From NCBI GenBank assembly GCA_013214355.1, contig JABSSL010000018.1:96543-153677 (forward strand): 57,135 bases of DNA, read 5' to 3'. The notes under the pieces are model-generated. The model was given only the letters and a program-made list of their open reading frames with translations, did no database searches and had not been told where the DNA came from. The stretch comes from Saprospiraceae bacterium. GTDB taxonomy: Bacteria; Bacteroidota; Bacteroidia; Chitinophagales; Saprospiraceae. This document shows, one piece after another, positions 43,358-51,808 of this stretch. The translations under genes and the position numbers were made by a program. Numbering within the stretch: the first letter of the stretch is position 1; each line of letters opens with the position of its first letter.

Positions 43358-45262
43358 ATGAAAAAAACTTACACACTACTAATCCTATTCCTCGCCTTGG
43401 GTATTTCTGTCCTTTCTGCCCAAGAAAAGCCAGCTATCTGGCAAAAGTTAGAAGCCGAAGCCATCATTGATCAAAAAGTCATGATGCCCATGCGGGATGG
43501 GGTGAGGCTTTGTACCGATATTTACCGACCTAAAACGGATAAACCTGTACCAGTGATTTTCTCCCGTACCCCCTATAACTTTAATTCTTGGGGGGATGGA
43601 GAGATTCGTTCTCGTACGGCCCAACGGGCTTATGAAGCGGTAAAGCGGGGATATGCCTATGTGGTTCAAAACGAAAGAGGACGCTACTTCTCCGAAGGAG
43701 AATGGGATATCCTTGGCGTTCCTTTGACGGATGGATACGACGCTTTTAGCTGGATGAAAGCCCAGCCTTGGTGTAATGGCAAAATTGGAACCTATGGCTG
43801 TTCTTCTACGGCGGAATGGCAAATGGCGGTAGCTGCCCTGGACCATCCTTCTCATGCAGCTATGGTACCGATGGGGTACGGAGCAGGTGTTGGACAAGTA
43901 GGCGACTACATGGAGCAAGGCAATTGGTACCGTGGAGGAGCCCAACAAATGTTGTTCACAGCCTGGTTGTATGGAGTAGAACACGATAAGTTTAAACCAA
44001 GAATCCCGCCTGGTGCTACCCAAGAGGACTTGATCCGGATTTCTCGCTTCTATGATCTTGCGCCCGAAAATCCAAGAGTAGACATGTCTGAGGCACTTAG
44101 CCATCTGCCGGTTTCCGATATCATCAAAAACATCAATGGTAAAGAGGAGATTTATGATAAGATGATCCGTCGTAAACCCAATGATCCAGATTGGTACAAA
44201 GGAGGTTTGTACCACGATGATATGGGCTTTGCTGTACCTAGCTTTTGGTTCACTTCTTGGTATGATGTTTCCATTAGCCCCAACCTGGCTTTGTTTAATC
44301 ACGTCAGGAATAATATTGAAGATAAAGAGGTGGCGGATAACCAATATCTAGTTATTGCACCCACTTTACACTGTGCCTACACACGTGCTACTGAAAACAC
44401 CATTGTGGGAGAACGAAGTGTCGGAGATGCTCGATTAAATTACGATGAGCAAATCTATGCTTGGTTTGATCTTTGGTTGAAAGGGGAGAAAAATGACTTC
44501 AAGGAAAAGACGCCTCGCGTCCAGTATTATACCATGGGTAGTAACAAGTGGCAGCAAGCCGAACAATGGCCGCCTAAAGCGGCAGAGATGACTACCTATT
44601 ATCTATCCAGTGGGGGCGGTGCCAATAGTCTATATGGCGATGGTCAACTTCTTAAGGAATCAGCCAAGGTGAAAGCTGCCGTAGATAAGTTTACCTATGA
44701 CCCAATGAACCCCGTAAAGTCTTATGGCGGTAATGTTTGCTGCACGGGCAATGCGGTAAGAGGGGGCGCTTTTGATCAACAACAGATGGAAACCAGAAGC
44801 GATATCCTAGTATATACTACGCCGCCCTTAGAAGAAGGAGTTGAAGTAACGGGATCCATTGAAGCTAAGTTGTTTGTTGGCTCGGATGCTAAGGATACAG
44901 ACTTTACCATCAAATTGATTGATGTTTATCCGGATGGCCGAGCTTACAACCTGGATGAAACGATACAGCGAGTCAGATACCGGGAGGGTTACGATAAGGA
45001 GGTATTCATGAAAGAAGGCGAGGTCTATGAAGTTAACATGACGCCGATGTCTACAAGTAACTACTTCGAAAAAGGACATTCCATCCGTATCGAAATCTCT
45101 AGCAGTAACTTCCCACGTTTTACGCGAAACCTCAATACGGGAGGAAATAACTTTGATGAAAAAGAAGGCGTAGTGGCAAACAATCAAATCCACCATTCTG
45201 CTAAATATCCATCTCAGATCAAATTGCCGATCATGAAGAAGGATACTTCTGCTAAACGCTAA
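43358..45262 (+). CDS. exported CocE/NonD (S15) family hydrolase
   Basis: A 634-residue exported alpha/beta hydrolase (signal [22 protein letters not shown]). The N-terminal [17 protein letters not shown] and [16 protein letters not shown] blocks are typical of X-Pro dipeptidyl-peptidase/CocE enzymes. The nucleophile Ser sits in [17 protein letters not shown], the Asp probably in [15 protein letters not shown], and the His in [11 protein letters not shown]-terminal jelly-roll domain ([20 protein letters not shown] ... [15 protein letters not shown]) completes the family layout. It should cleave peptides or ester/acyl bonds in the periplasm; the actual substrate is unknown. A 12-bp hairpin follows. 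Confidence 0.92.
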   Translation: MKKTYTLLILFLALGISVLSAQEKPAIWQKLEAEAIIDQKVMMPMRDGVRLCTDIYRPKTDKPVPVIFSRTPYNFNSWGDGEIRSRTAQRAYEAVKRGYAYVVQNERGRYFSEGEWDILGVPLTDGYDAFSWMKAQPWCNGKIGTYGCSSTAEWQMAVAALDHPSHAAMVPMGYGAGVGQVGDYMEQGNWYRGGAQQMLFTAWLYGVEHDKFKPRIPPGATQEDLIRISRFYDLAPENPRVDMSEALSHLPVSDIIKNINGKEEIYDKMIRRKPNDPDWYKGGLYHDDMGFAVPSFWFTSWYDVSISPNLALFNHVRNNIEDKEVADNQYLVIAPTLHCAYTRATENTIVGERSVGDARLNYDEQIYAWFDLWLKGEKNDFKEKTPRVQYYTMGSNKWQQAEQWPPKAAEMTTYYLSSGGGANSLYGDGQLLKESAKVKAAVDKFTYDPMNPVKSYGGNVCCTGNAVRGGAFDQQQMETRSDILVYTTPPLEEGVEVTGSIEAKLFVGSDAKDTDFTIKLIDVYPDGRAYNLDETIQRVRYREGYDKEVFMKEGEVYEVNMTPMSTSNYFEKGHSIRIEISSSNFPRFTRNLNTGGNNFDEKEGVVANNQIHHSAKYPSQIKLPIMKKDTSAKR

Positions 45263-45272
45263 TTGCTAGGCT

Positions 45273-45307
45273 TAGTAAGGGGGTTACTCAAAGTCACCCC
45301 CTTACTA
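45273..45307. terminator. hairpin between convergent S15 hydrolase and DUF1501 genes
   Basis: TAGTAAGGGGGT pairs exactly with ACCCCCTTACTA (12 bp, 11-nt loop). It lies 10 bp after one stop and 41 bp from the other. No U tract on either strand. Confidence 0.55.
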
Positions 45308-45348
45308 GCCGCAAAGTCAAGCCCTGAAGAGCAGCGGAGCAATGCTTG

Positions 45349-46803
45349 CTAAGCTAGAATATCCTTCACTACCTCACCATGCACATCTGTCAATCGGAAC
45401 CTACGCCCTTGGAAGCGATACGTAAGGCGCTCGTGATCGATGCCTAATAGATGGAGTACCGTCGCTTGGAAATCGTGGATATGGACGGGGTCTCGGGCGA
45501 TGTTATATCCAAAATCATCCGTCGCGCCGAACGAGAAACCAGGTTTGACGCCTGCTCCAGCCATCCAGGTGGTAAAGCAACGTGGATGATGATCTCGACC
45601 GTAGTTGTCCACCGTCAATTTGCCCTGAGAATAACTAGTACGTCCGAATTCTCCACCCCAGATCAATAGGGTGTCATCCAGCATACCTCGTTGTTTCAAG
45701 TCCATAAGCAGGGCAGCTGAAGCTTGGTCCGTTTCTTTGGCCTGCAACTTTATGGCATTGGGGAGACCACCGTGATGATCCCATCCTTGGTGGAAGAGTT
45801 GAATAAATTTCACGCCTTTTTCTGCCAGTTTTCTAGCCAGTAGGCAGTTGGCGGCGTAGGTGCCAGGCTTGCGGCTATCCTCACCATACATTTCGAAAAT
45901 GTGTTCTGGCTCGTCCGAAAGATCAACGACATCAGGTACTGAGCTTTGCATGCGGAAGGCCATCTCGTACTGAGCAATCCGTGCGTCAATTTCCGGGTCC
46001 TTGATCTGGGCAGCCTGCATCTCCTGTAGCTGCTTAAGATGATCTAATTGACGTCGACGATCAAGCTTTGACACGCCATCCGGATTATTGAGGTACAATA
46101 CCGGGTCTTTACCTGAGCGGAACTGGACACCTTGATGTTGTGCGGGTAGGAAGCCACTTCCCCAGGAACGAGAGTAGAGTGGTTGTCCCTGCTTCCCTTT
46201 GGTAATGAGCACCACAAAAGAGGGGAGATTCTCATTATCCGTACCTAGGCCATAGCTCAGCCACGCACCGATGGACGGCCTGCCCGGAAGTTGAGAACCT
46301 GTCTGTATAAAGGTTACGGCGGGATCGTGATTAATAGCTTCGGTATACATGGACTTAACGAAGCAAAGATCATCGGCTACTTTCGCGGTGTGTGGCATGA
46401 GATTGCTGATCCAGTGTCCACTTTGACCATGCTGCTTGAAGTCAAATAATGAGCCGGCAAGCGGGAAGGAAGTTTGCCCTGCCGTCATGCCCGTCAAACG
46501 CTGTTCTCCCCTGACACTGGCTGGCAGTTCTTCGCCATTCATTTTCCTTAGCAAGGGCTTGGGATCGAATAGATCTATTTGCGAAGGTGCACCACTTTGG
46601 AACATATAGATAATCCGCTTTGCCTTTGGGGCAAAATGCGGATTGCCTAAGATGCCACCGCCATTATTCAGCATGGAAGTTGCCCCGAAAGCCTTGGACG
46701 GATTGATCAGGGATCCCAAGGCCATGGCACCAAGTCCCATCGCCGATTTGGCTAGAAATTCCCTTCTACTTTGAAAAGACTGATATTCATGACAAGCAGA
46801 CAT
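45349..46803 (-). CDS. Tat-exported DUF1501 protein (sulfatase-like fold)
   Basis: A 484-residue DUF1501 protein. The N-terminus has a twin-arginine signal ([20 protein letters not shown]). The body carries family hallmarks: [71 protein letters not shown], and [15 protein letters not shown]. It belongs to the alkaline phosphatase/sulfatase superfamily, but no activity is established. It is the third gene of a minus-strand operon with two Planctomycetes-type cytochrome proteins; DUF1501 and DUF1553 genes are commonly paired. Confidence 0.92.
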   Translation of the reverse strand: MSACHEYQSFQSRREFLAKSAMGLGAMALGSLINPSKAFGATSMLNNGGGILGNPHFAPKAKRIIYMFQSGAPSQIDLFDPKPLLRKMNGEELPASVRGEQRLTGMTAGQTSFPLAGSLFDFKQHGQSGHWISNLMPHTAKVADDLCFVKSMYTEAINHDPAVTFIQTGSQLPGRPSIGAWLSYGLGTDNENLPSFVVLITKGKQGQPLYSRSWGSGFLPAQHQGVQFRSGKDPVLYLNNPDGVSKLDRRRQLDHLKQLQEMQAAQIKDPEIDARIAQYEMAFRMQSSVPDVVDLSDEPEHIFEMYGEDSRKPGTYAANCLLARKLAEKGVKFIQLFHQGWDHHGGLPNAIKLQAKETDQASAALLMDLKQRGMLDDTLLIWGGEFGRTSYSQGKLTVDNYGRDHHPRCFTTWMAGAGVKPGFSFGATDDFGYNIARDPVHIHDFQATVLHLLGIDHERLTYRFQGRRFRLTDVHGEVVKDILA

Positions 46804-46860
46804 AGATGCTAGTTTATTTTCATTCCAGGGAATGAATGGAGTTCAATCCTGGATTCTTTT

Positions 46861-49800
46861 TTAACGCTTCATATAAAATTCATCATGATTGATCATCATG
46901 CTACTGACCATCGCAAAGGCGGCGGTTTCGACTGGATCAAGCCTGGGATCAAAAGGGTAATCACCTATGGCCAGTGCTTCCTTGGCTTGAGCGGGACTGG
47001 CCGCAAAGCGTTCCTGTTCCTGCTCAAACAGATCAGAGAGTACTTGGATTTCTTCTGTATTAGGTTTTCTACCCGTCAACAATCGGAAGGCGAAGGTGAT
47101 TCTCTCGGAAAGTGTTTCTCCTCCTTCTTTCTGCATTCGTTCAGCCATTACCCGGGCAGCTTCAACGAAGGTTGGATCATTCAATAATACCAATGCTTGC
47201 AATGGCGTATTGGTGATTTCTCGTTGTATCGTACAGACTTCTCGACTTGGCGCATCAAAAATCGTCATAGCGGGTGGGGGAGAGGTGCGTCGAATAAAGG
47301 TGTACATCGATCGGCGGTATAAGTCCTGTCCCTCATCTTGCTTATAGTGCAACAACTTGTGTGAGAAGTTGCCGAGATCAATCCACAATCCTTCCGGTTG
47401 GTAAGGTTTTACACTTGCTCCACCAACTTTCTTGTTCAGCAGCCCAGCTGCCGATAAGGCATTGTCTCGGATAATCTCTGCTGGCCATCGATGACTCGGA
47501 CCACGCGCCAGAAGATCATTGTAGGGATCCATTTCCCGTAGCTTTTCATCTGCAATCGATGATTGGCGATAGGTATTGGACATTACAATTAACTTATGCA
47601 AAGCCTTTACATCCCAGCCTGATTCGCGGAAACTCACCGCGAGCCAATCCAGCAAGGCTGGATGACTTGGAAGCGCGCCTTGGTTGCCAAAGTCCTGCGG
47701 GGTACTCACCAAGCCTTTCCCAAAGAATAACTGCCAGTAACGGTTCACCGCTACCCTGGCAGTCAAAGGGTTTTCAGCACTAAACAACCACTGCGTGAGC
47801 CCTAAACGGTTGCGAGGAAGATCTTCAGGAAATTCCAGTACGGATTCCGGCGTGGCAGCCTCCACGGCATGCATCGGGGAATCATATTGTCCTCTATTCA
47901 GTACGTAAGTGGTACGAGCCGTAGGCATTTCTTCCATAACCATCACTTCTGGGACGGTATCCAACATGGCAATCCGTTTTTGGATCGCTGCACTCCGCTC
48001 TTTATATAAACGTTTAAAGTCACTGGATTTGAAGGTCTGATCAGCAAGCCAGCCATCTTCCGGCAATTCTGAGTCACTTAATCCTGCCAGTTTTCCTATT
48101 TCCCAAGGACTAACCAGTCGATTGAAGATGGCTACTTCGTCCACTTTACCCATGAAAACACCACTTTCTCCGGTGAAAGCTCGACCACTTTTTCCGACTC
48201 GTATCGGAGGCTGGGCTAAGCGGTGGTTTCCAGTGTGAACGGGCAAGATGTTCTTGTATAATTGATTGTATTCAATTTTTGCGGGGATTGTTTTACCATT
48301 AACGAAGAGAGCTAGTCCTTCTGCCTTTCCGGTGCCGTCATAGGTGAAGGCAACGTGGTACCATTGATCTGTATCAAGTGCTTGTTCCGATGTCAGCTGG
48401 ATGTAATTATGCGGTAAGCTATGGATCAGTCGGGCCGATAACTGATTTTTTTCATTGAGGTAGAAATCCCATCCCCGCCAGAAGTTGTTTTTGTTTCCCG
48501 CGGTACCCATGATCACTTGGGTTTTGGTAGAATCCTTTTGCTCAGTATTGATCCAGAGCCCAGTAGCGAATGCTTGGTGGACATCGAATAAGCCTACTTT
48601 TCGAATAACAAAGTTGTCATATTCATCATCTAAGGCTACTACCTTTCCTGCTCTATCTTCGTCATATAGCATTTCCACCGACTTGGCTATATTGCTCTGT
48701 TTCCTACCATCTAACCAGTCATTATTACCTTTAGCCATCGCTTGGCGACTTTCGAGTGGTAGAAAGACCGAGGGGCGCAAGCTACGTACAGCTTGGTTGA
48801 CCTTAGTCGCTCGTCCTTGCTCAGCCATGGATTTCTTCAGTTGTTCGATCTCCTGATCCTTCTCTGTGATGAACTGCTGAATATCTGCCAATTCCTTTTC
48901 GGTGGTCTGGCTAGGTAAAAGGAGAGAAGGTCCATAGTTGCCATCATCTCCCGTCATTCCAAGCTCCTTCACATTATTGAAAAAAGCCGATAGCTGGAAG
49001 TATTCATCCTGAGAGATCGGATCGAATTTATGATCATGGCAGCGGGCGCATTCCATGGTTAGTCCAAGAATAGCCGTAGCAGTTGTGTTGGTTCGATCAA
49101 AAACGTATTCTAGGCGAAACTCTTCATCTACTACCCCTCCTTCTGCAGTCATGGGGTGATTTCGGTGAAAAGCGGTAGCTAATTTTTGCTCTTTAGTGGC
49201 ATCAGGGAGCATATCACCTGCTAATTGCCAGCTGATAAATTGATCGTAAGGCATATTTTTGTCAAAAGCCTCAATAACCCAATCTCTCCAAGGATGCATA
49301 TATCGCCAACCGTCTGCATGTAGACCGTGCGAATCGGCATAGCGTGCAATATCTAGCCATTCCATAGCCATCCTTTCGGCATAAGCTGTGCTACCCATCA
49401 GTCGATCAACGACTTTTTCATAAGCTTCAGCGGAATCATCTGCTAAAAAGGCATCCATCTCCTCTATGCTGGGGGGAAGCCCCGTCAGGTCAATGCTAAC
49501 CCTTCTTAGTAGACGCTCTTTGTCTGCCTCAGTGCTGGGAGCAACGCCTTTGCGAGTCAGTGGTGCTTGAATGAAGTTATCGATCGGATTGACCTGCCTC
49601 CAGTTATCGTCGGTGATCGCGGGTATCTCTGATTTTTCCGGCGGGATAAAGGACCAATGTTCCTTCCATTCTGCACCTTGTTGTACCCATTTGATCAAGA
49701 TGGCTTTTTCCTCAGCTGTCAGGTTCAAATTCGAGCTGGGGGGCGGCATGGCTAATTCCTCATCCTCCGTTAAGATCCGTTGAATGGCCGCGCTGTTCCT

Positions 49801-50073
49801 GAGACTATTCTTTGCAAAAGCAGTATGTTTATTTGGCAATTTACCAAAGGCATGTTCTTCCAAATCCAGTCTAAGATCTCCCTCTCTGGTCTTTTCATCC
49901 GGTCCATGACAAGCAAAGCAACGATCGGAAAGGATCGGTTTCACATGCATGTTGAAATCGATCTGATCCGGTAATTGAGCCATAGCCTCCTGCACATCTT
50001 CTGGCGTATTGGGTTGGCAGGCAACAATGGTAAAGGCTAAAAAGAGGCAAAAGTTAGCCCTCCAGTTCATCAT
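46861..50073 (-). CDS. lipoprotein with PSCyt1, DUF1549, LamG and DUF1553 domains
   Basis: A 1070-residue lipoprotein (MMNWRANFCLFLAFTIVACQ; Cys19 lipidated). Residues ~35-145 form a Planctomycetes-type cytochrome c domain with haem motif CFACH (PILSDRCFACHGPDEKTREG) and a downstream Met (AMPPPSS). DUF1549 follows (~160-370: RVSIDLTGLPPSIEEMDAFL ... MEWLDIARYADSHG), ending in a second CxxCH, MECARCHDHKFDPIS. A LamG-like carbohydrate-binding domain covers ~480-670, and DUF1553 the C-terminal ~300 residues (LTQWLFSAENPLTARVAVNR ... FDAPSREVCTIQREITNTPL). Its start overlaps the stop of the upstream gene by ATGA, indicating translational coupling. Electron transfer linked to carbohydrate oxidation is plausible but unproven. 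Confidence 0.93.
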   Translation of the reverse strand: MMNWRANFCLFLAFTIVACQPNTPEDVQEAMAQLPDQIDFNMHVKPILSDRCFACHGPDEKTREGDLRLDLEEHAFGKLPNKHTAFAKNSLRNSAAIQRILTEDEELAMPPPSSNLNLTAEEKAILIKWVQQGAEWKEHWSFIPPEKSEIPAITDDNWRQVNPIDNFIQAPLTRKGVAPSTEADKERLLRRVSIDLTGLPPSIEEMDAFLADDSAEAYEKVVDRLMGSTAYAERMAMEWLDIARYADSHGLHADGWRYMHPWRDWVIEAFDKNMPYDQFISWQLAGDMLPDATKEQKLATAFHRNHPMTAEGGVVDEEFRLEYVFDRTNTTATAILGLTMECARCHDHKFDPISQDEYFQLSAFFNNVKELGMTGDDGNYGPSLLLPSQTTEKELADIQQFITEKDQEIEQLKKSMAEQGRATKVNQAVRSLRPSVFLPLESRQAMAKGNNDWLDGRKQSNIAKSVEMLYDEDRAGKVVALDDEYDNFVIRKVGLFDVHQAFATGLWINTEQKDSTKTQVIMGTAGNKNNFWRGWDFYLNEKNQLSARLIHSLPHNYIQLTSEQALDTDQWYHVAFTYDGTGKAEGLALFVNGKTIPAKIEYNQLYKNILPVHTGNHRLAQPPIRVGKSGRAFTGESGVFMGKVDEVAIFNRLVSPWEIGKLAGLSDSELPEDGWLADQTFKSSDFKRLYKERSAAIQKRIAMLDTVPEVMVMEEMPTARTTYVLNRGQYDSPMHAVEAATPESVLEFPEDLPRNRLGLTQWLFSAENPLTARVAVNRYWQLFFGKGLVSTPQDFGNQGALPSHPALLDWLAVSFRESGWDVKALHKLIVMSNTYRQSSIADEKLREMDPYNDLLARGPSHRWPAEIIRDNALSAAGLLNKKVGGASVKPYQPEGLWIDLGNFSHKLLHYKQDEGQDLYRRSMYTFIRRTSPPPAMTIFDAPSREVCTIQREITNTPLQALVLLNDPTFVEAARVMAERMQKEGGETLSERITFAFRLLTGRKPNTEEIQVLSDLFEQEQERFAASPAQAKEALAIGDYPFDPRLDPVETAAFAMVSSMMINHDEFYMKR

Positions 50074-51482
50074 GATTCATCCGTGTTTTGTGCAAAGGTT
50101 AAACCTGCCACTACTTCTAGGTCCGGGCGCTTTTCAGATAGCTGGGCGATGGCTTCGGGAGTAATTTCCGTTTGCCATAAATACACGCGCTTGAGTGATT
50201 TAATCTTTGCTATGCTTTCAATGGCATCATTGCCAATATTTGTTCCGTAGAGGTTAAGGGATTCCAGATGTTTTAAACTTGACAGGTGTTGTAGACCGGA
50301 CTCTTCTAGCTCTCCCTTCTGCAATCGAAGACGGGTGAGGTGAGGCAATTGACCGATCATTTCCAAGAGGTCTGCACTGATCTTTTGCTCACTCATATCC
50401 AACCAAGTGATTTGCTCATTCGCAGACAACAAAGGCTTCACTTGGTTAGCGGCTAGAGGATCTTCTTGTTTGTTGAGTTTTACATCTAGCAAATTATTGT
50501 TGGCAGCGATAGCTTGTACCTTATAACCCAAAGACTGTAATTCCTCTTGCACTTTAGCAGGCACTGCTTCCACCTCAATCTGCTCAATCCATGGTTTTTT
50601 CACCAAGCTCACTCCATAACCGGATTCTAGGATATTCTTAATACTACCTGGTAGTTCCGATTGTGCCAATGTTTCGTCGAAAGAGGCACCATTACCGATC
50701 CACCATTCGAGGAGACGGATTTCTTGGTAGTTCATTGGCGTCTTTCCATCTGGGGGCATAAATTTCTTGCTTTCTTGCGGCAAAGTCACCCGTTTCCAGA
50801 CTTCACTATCCATAGCTTTCCCGGCCACAATAGCATGGCCTTTGTTACCGCCTTCCTGCAAACCTTCTACCGTAGACATCACCAGTCCTCCTTTACTCTT
50901 ATCCTCATTGTGGCACGAAAAGCACTTCTCCGACAAGATAGGCTTGATGACCTTGTCATAGACCATAGCAGAATCGGGGTCGGTAATATTTATACCTACC
51001 TCAGTAGACTCTGCGCTGCCTCCTAAGAGAGCCGCTACGGGGCCTGGGGCATACTTTATAAGATAGTCAGCGCCATGTGTGAGATTTCCGCCGAGGTGCC
51101 CAGTAATGGCTACAAGACCCAAAGTGGTCCAAAGCATTGGTCGATAGTAGGGCTTGAGTGCTGCCAGACCACCGCCTTTCACATACCAAAGCAATAAACT
51201 AACCACTCCGGTAGCTATCCCCATCCATTTATGCCAACCTAAGGTACTTCCTGTATAGCCTCCTTTACTGGCTAATAACCAACCAAAGAGGATAGATAAG
51301 GCACTACCAACCACACTCCAACCCAGGATGAAGCGGACGTAGTCTGGACCTTCACTACTTTGTTTTTTCCCGAGGAATAATTCAACCAAAATGGCCAACA
51401 CTAGAAAACCAATTGGAAGGTGAACGACTAATGGATGGAATCGCCCAAGAAACAGGGCAAAGTCGCTGTCTAAAAGAAGCAT
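50070..51482 (-). CDS. membrane DUF2231-cytochrome c-leucine-rich repeat protein
   Basis: A 470-residue protein. The first ~145 residues are a DUF2231-like four-helix membrane domain with conserved His residues (FHPLVVHLPIGFLVLAILVE, LGWHKWMGIATG, ITGHLGGNLTHG). A Planctomycetes-type cytochrome c domain follows (~170-290) with haem motif CFSCH (ILSEKCFSCHNEDKSKGG) and MPPDGKTP. The C-terminus (~360-465) has 4-5 leucine-rich repeats (LPHLTRLRLQKGELEESGL, LKHLESLNLYGTNIGNDAI, IKSLKRVYLWQTEITPEAI). First gene of the operon. It probably anchors a cytochrome at the inner membrane and passes electrons to or from the lipoprotein encoded next; that is inference. Confidence 0.9.
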   Translation of the reverse strand: MLLLDSDFALFLGRFHPLVVHLPIGFLVLAILVELFLGKKQSSEGPDYVRFILGWSVVGSALSILFGWLLASKGGYTGSTLGWHKWMGIATGVVSLLLWYVKGGGLAALKPYYRPMLWTTLGLVAITGHLGGNLTHGADYLIKYAPGPVAALLGGSAESTEVGINITDPDSAMVYDKVIKPILSEKCFSCHNEDKSKGGLVMSTVEGLQEGGNKGHAIVAGKAMDSEVWKRVTLPQESKKFMPPDGKTPMNYQEIRLLEWWIGNGASFDETLAQSELPGSIKNILESGYGVSLVKKPWIEQIEVEAVPAKVQEELQSLGYKVQAIAANNNLLDVKLNKQEDPLAANQVKPLLSANEQITWLDMSEQKISADLLEMIGQLPHLTRLRLQKGELEESGLQHLSSLKHLESLNLYGTNIGNDAIESIAKIKSLKRVYLWQTEITPEAIAQLSEKRPDLEVVAGLTFAQNTDES

Positions 51483-51808
51483 AAAGTTTGTTTTGTTGGT
51501 TCTTCTTAATCGGCACTAAGCGAAGATACATGCTTCGCTCAGCCCATTCTCCTGTACTGTCCTAGTCACCAAGCATAACTTGATCAAGGTCGGACTTAAA
51601 AATAGTTTTTTTTTGTTAGTTGGTGAAGACTGCTGCTGGGAATTATCCCTATTTGTTTGGGAAGAGTAAATTGTGTGGTAGAGATGGGAACATTTGTCAT
51701 ACTCCTGAGCGGGGTACCCGTGGTGTAGGAATGACCAAAAAAGGAGGACTACTACCAACTTTGAGCGAAAACGCTCGGGTACCCCTGGAATGATGATTGG
51801 ACCAGGAA
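51483..51808. other. intergenic region with paired GGGTACCC palindromes
   Basis: Between the T9SS gene end and the cytochrome operon start. GGGGTACCCG (51711-51720) and its exact reverse complement CGGGTACCCC (51776-51785) lie 55 bp apart, each containing the palindrome GGGTACCC. Adjacent to the second is a small hairpin, GAGCG-AAAA-CGCTC (51763-51776). It may be a terminator of the upstream gene or an operator pair for the operon. No gene is seen. Confidence 0.5.

Noticed and set aside
43448-44344. 298-codon frame antisense to the S15 hydrolase
   Set aside because: It lies wholly inside a well-supported gene on the other strand, reads as a composition shadow and has no recognisable motif.
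51516-51758. 80-codon minus-strand frame in the intergenic region before the cytochrome operon
   Set aside because: It overlaps the inverted-repeat region, has low-complexity composition and lacks a start context or family match.
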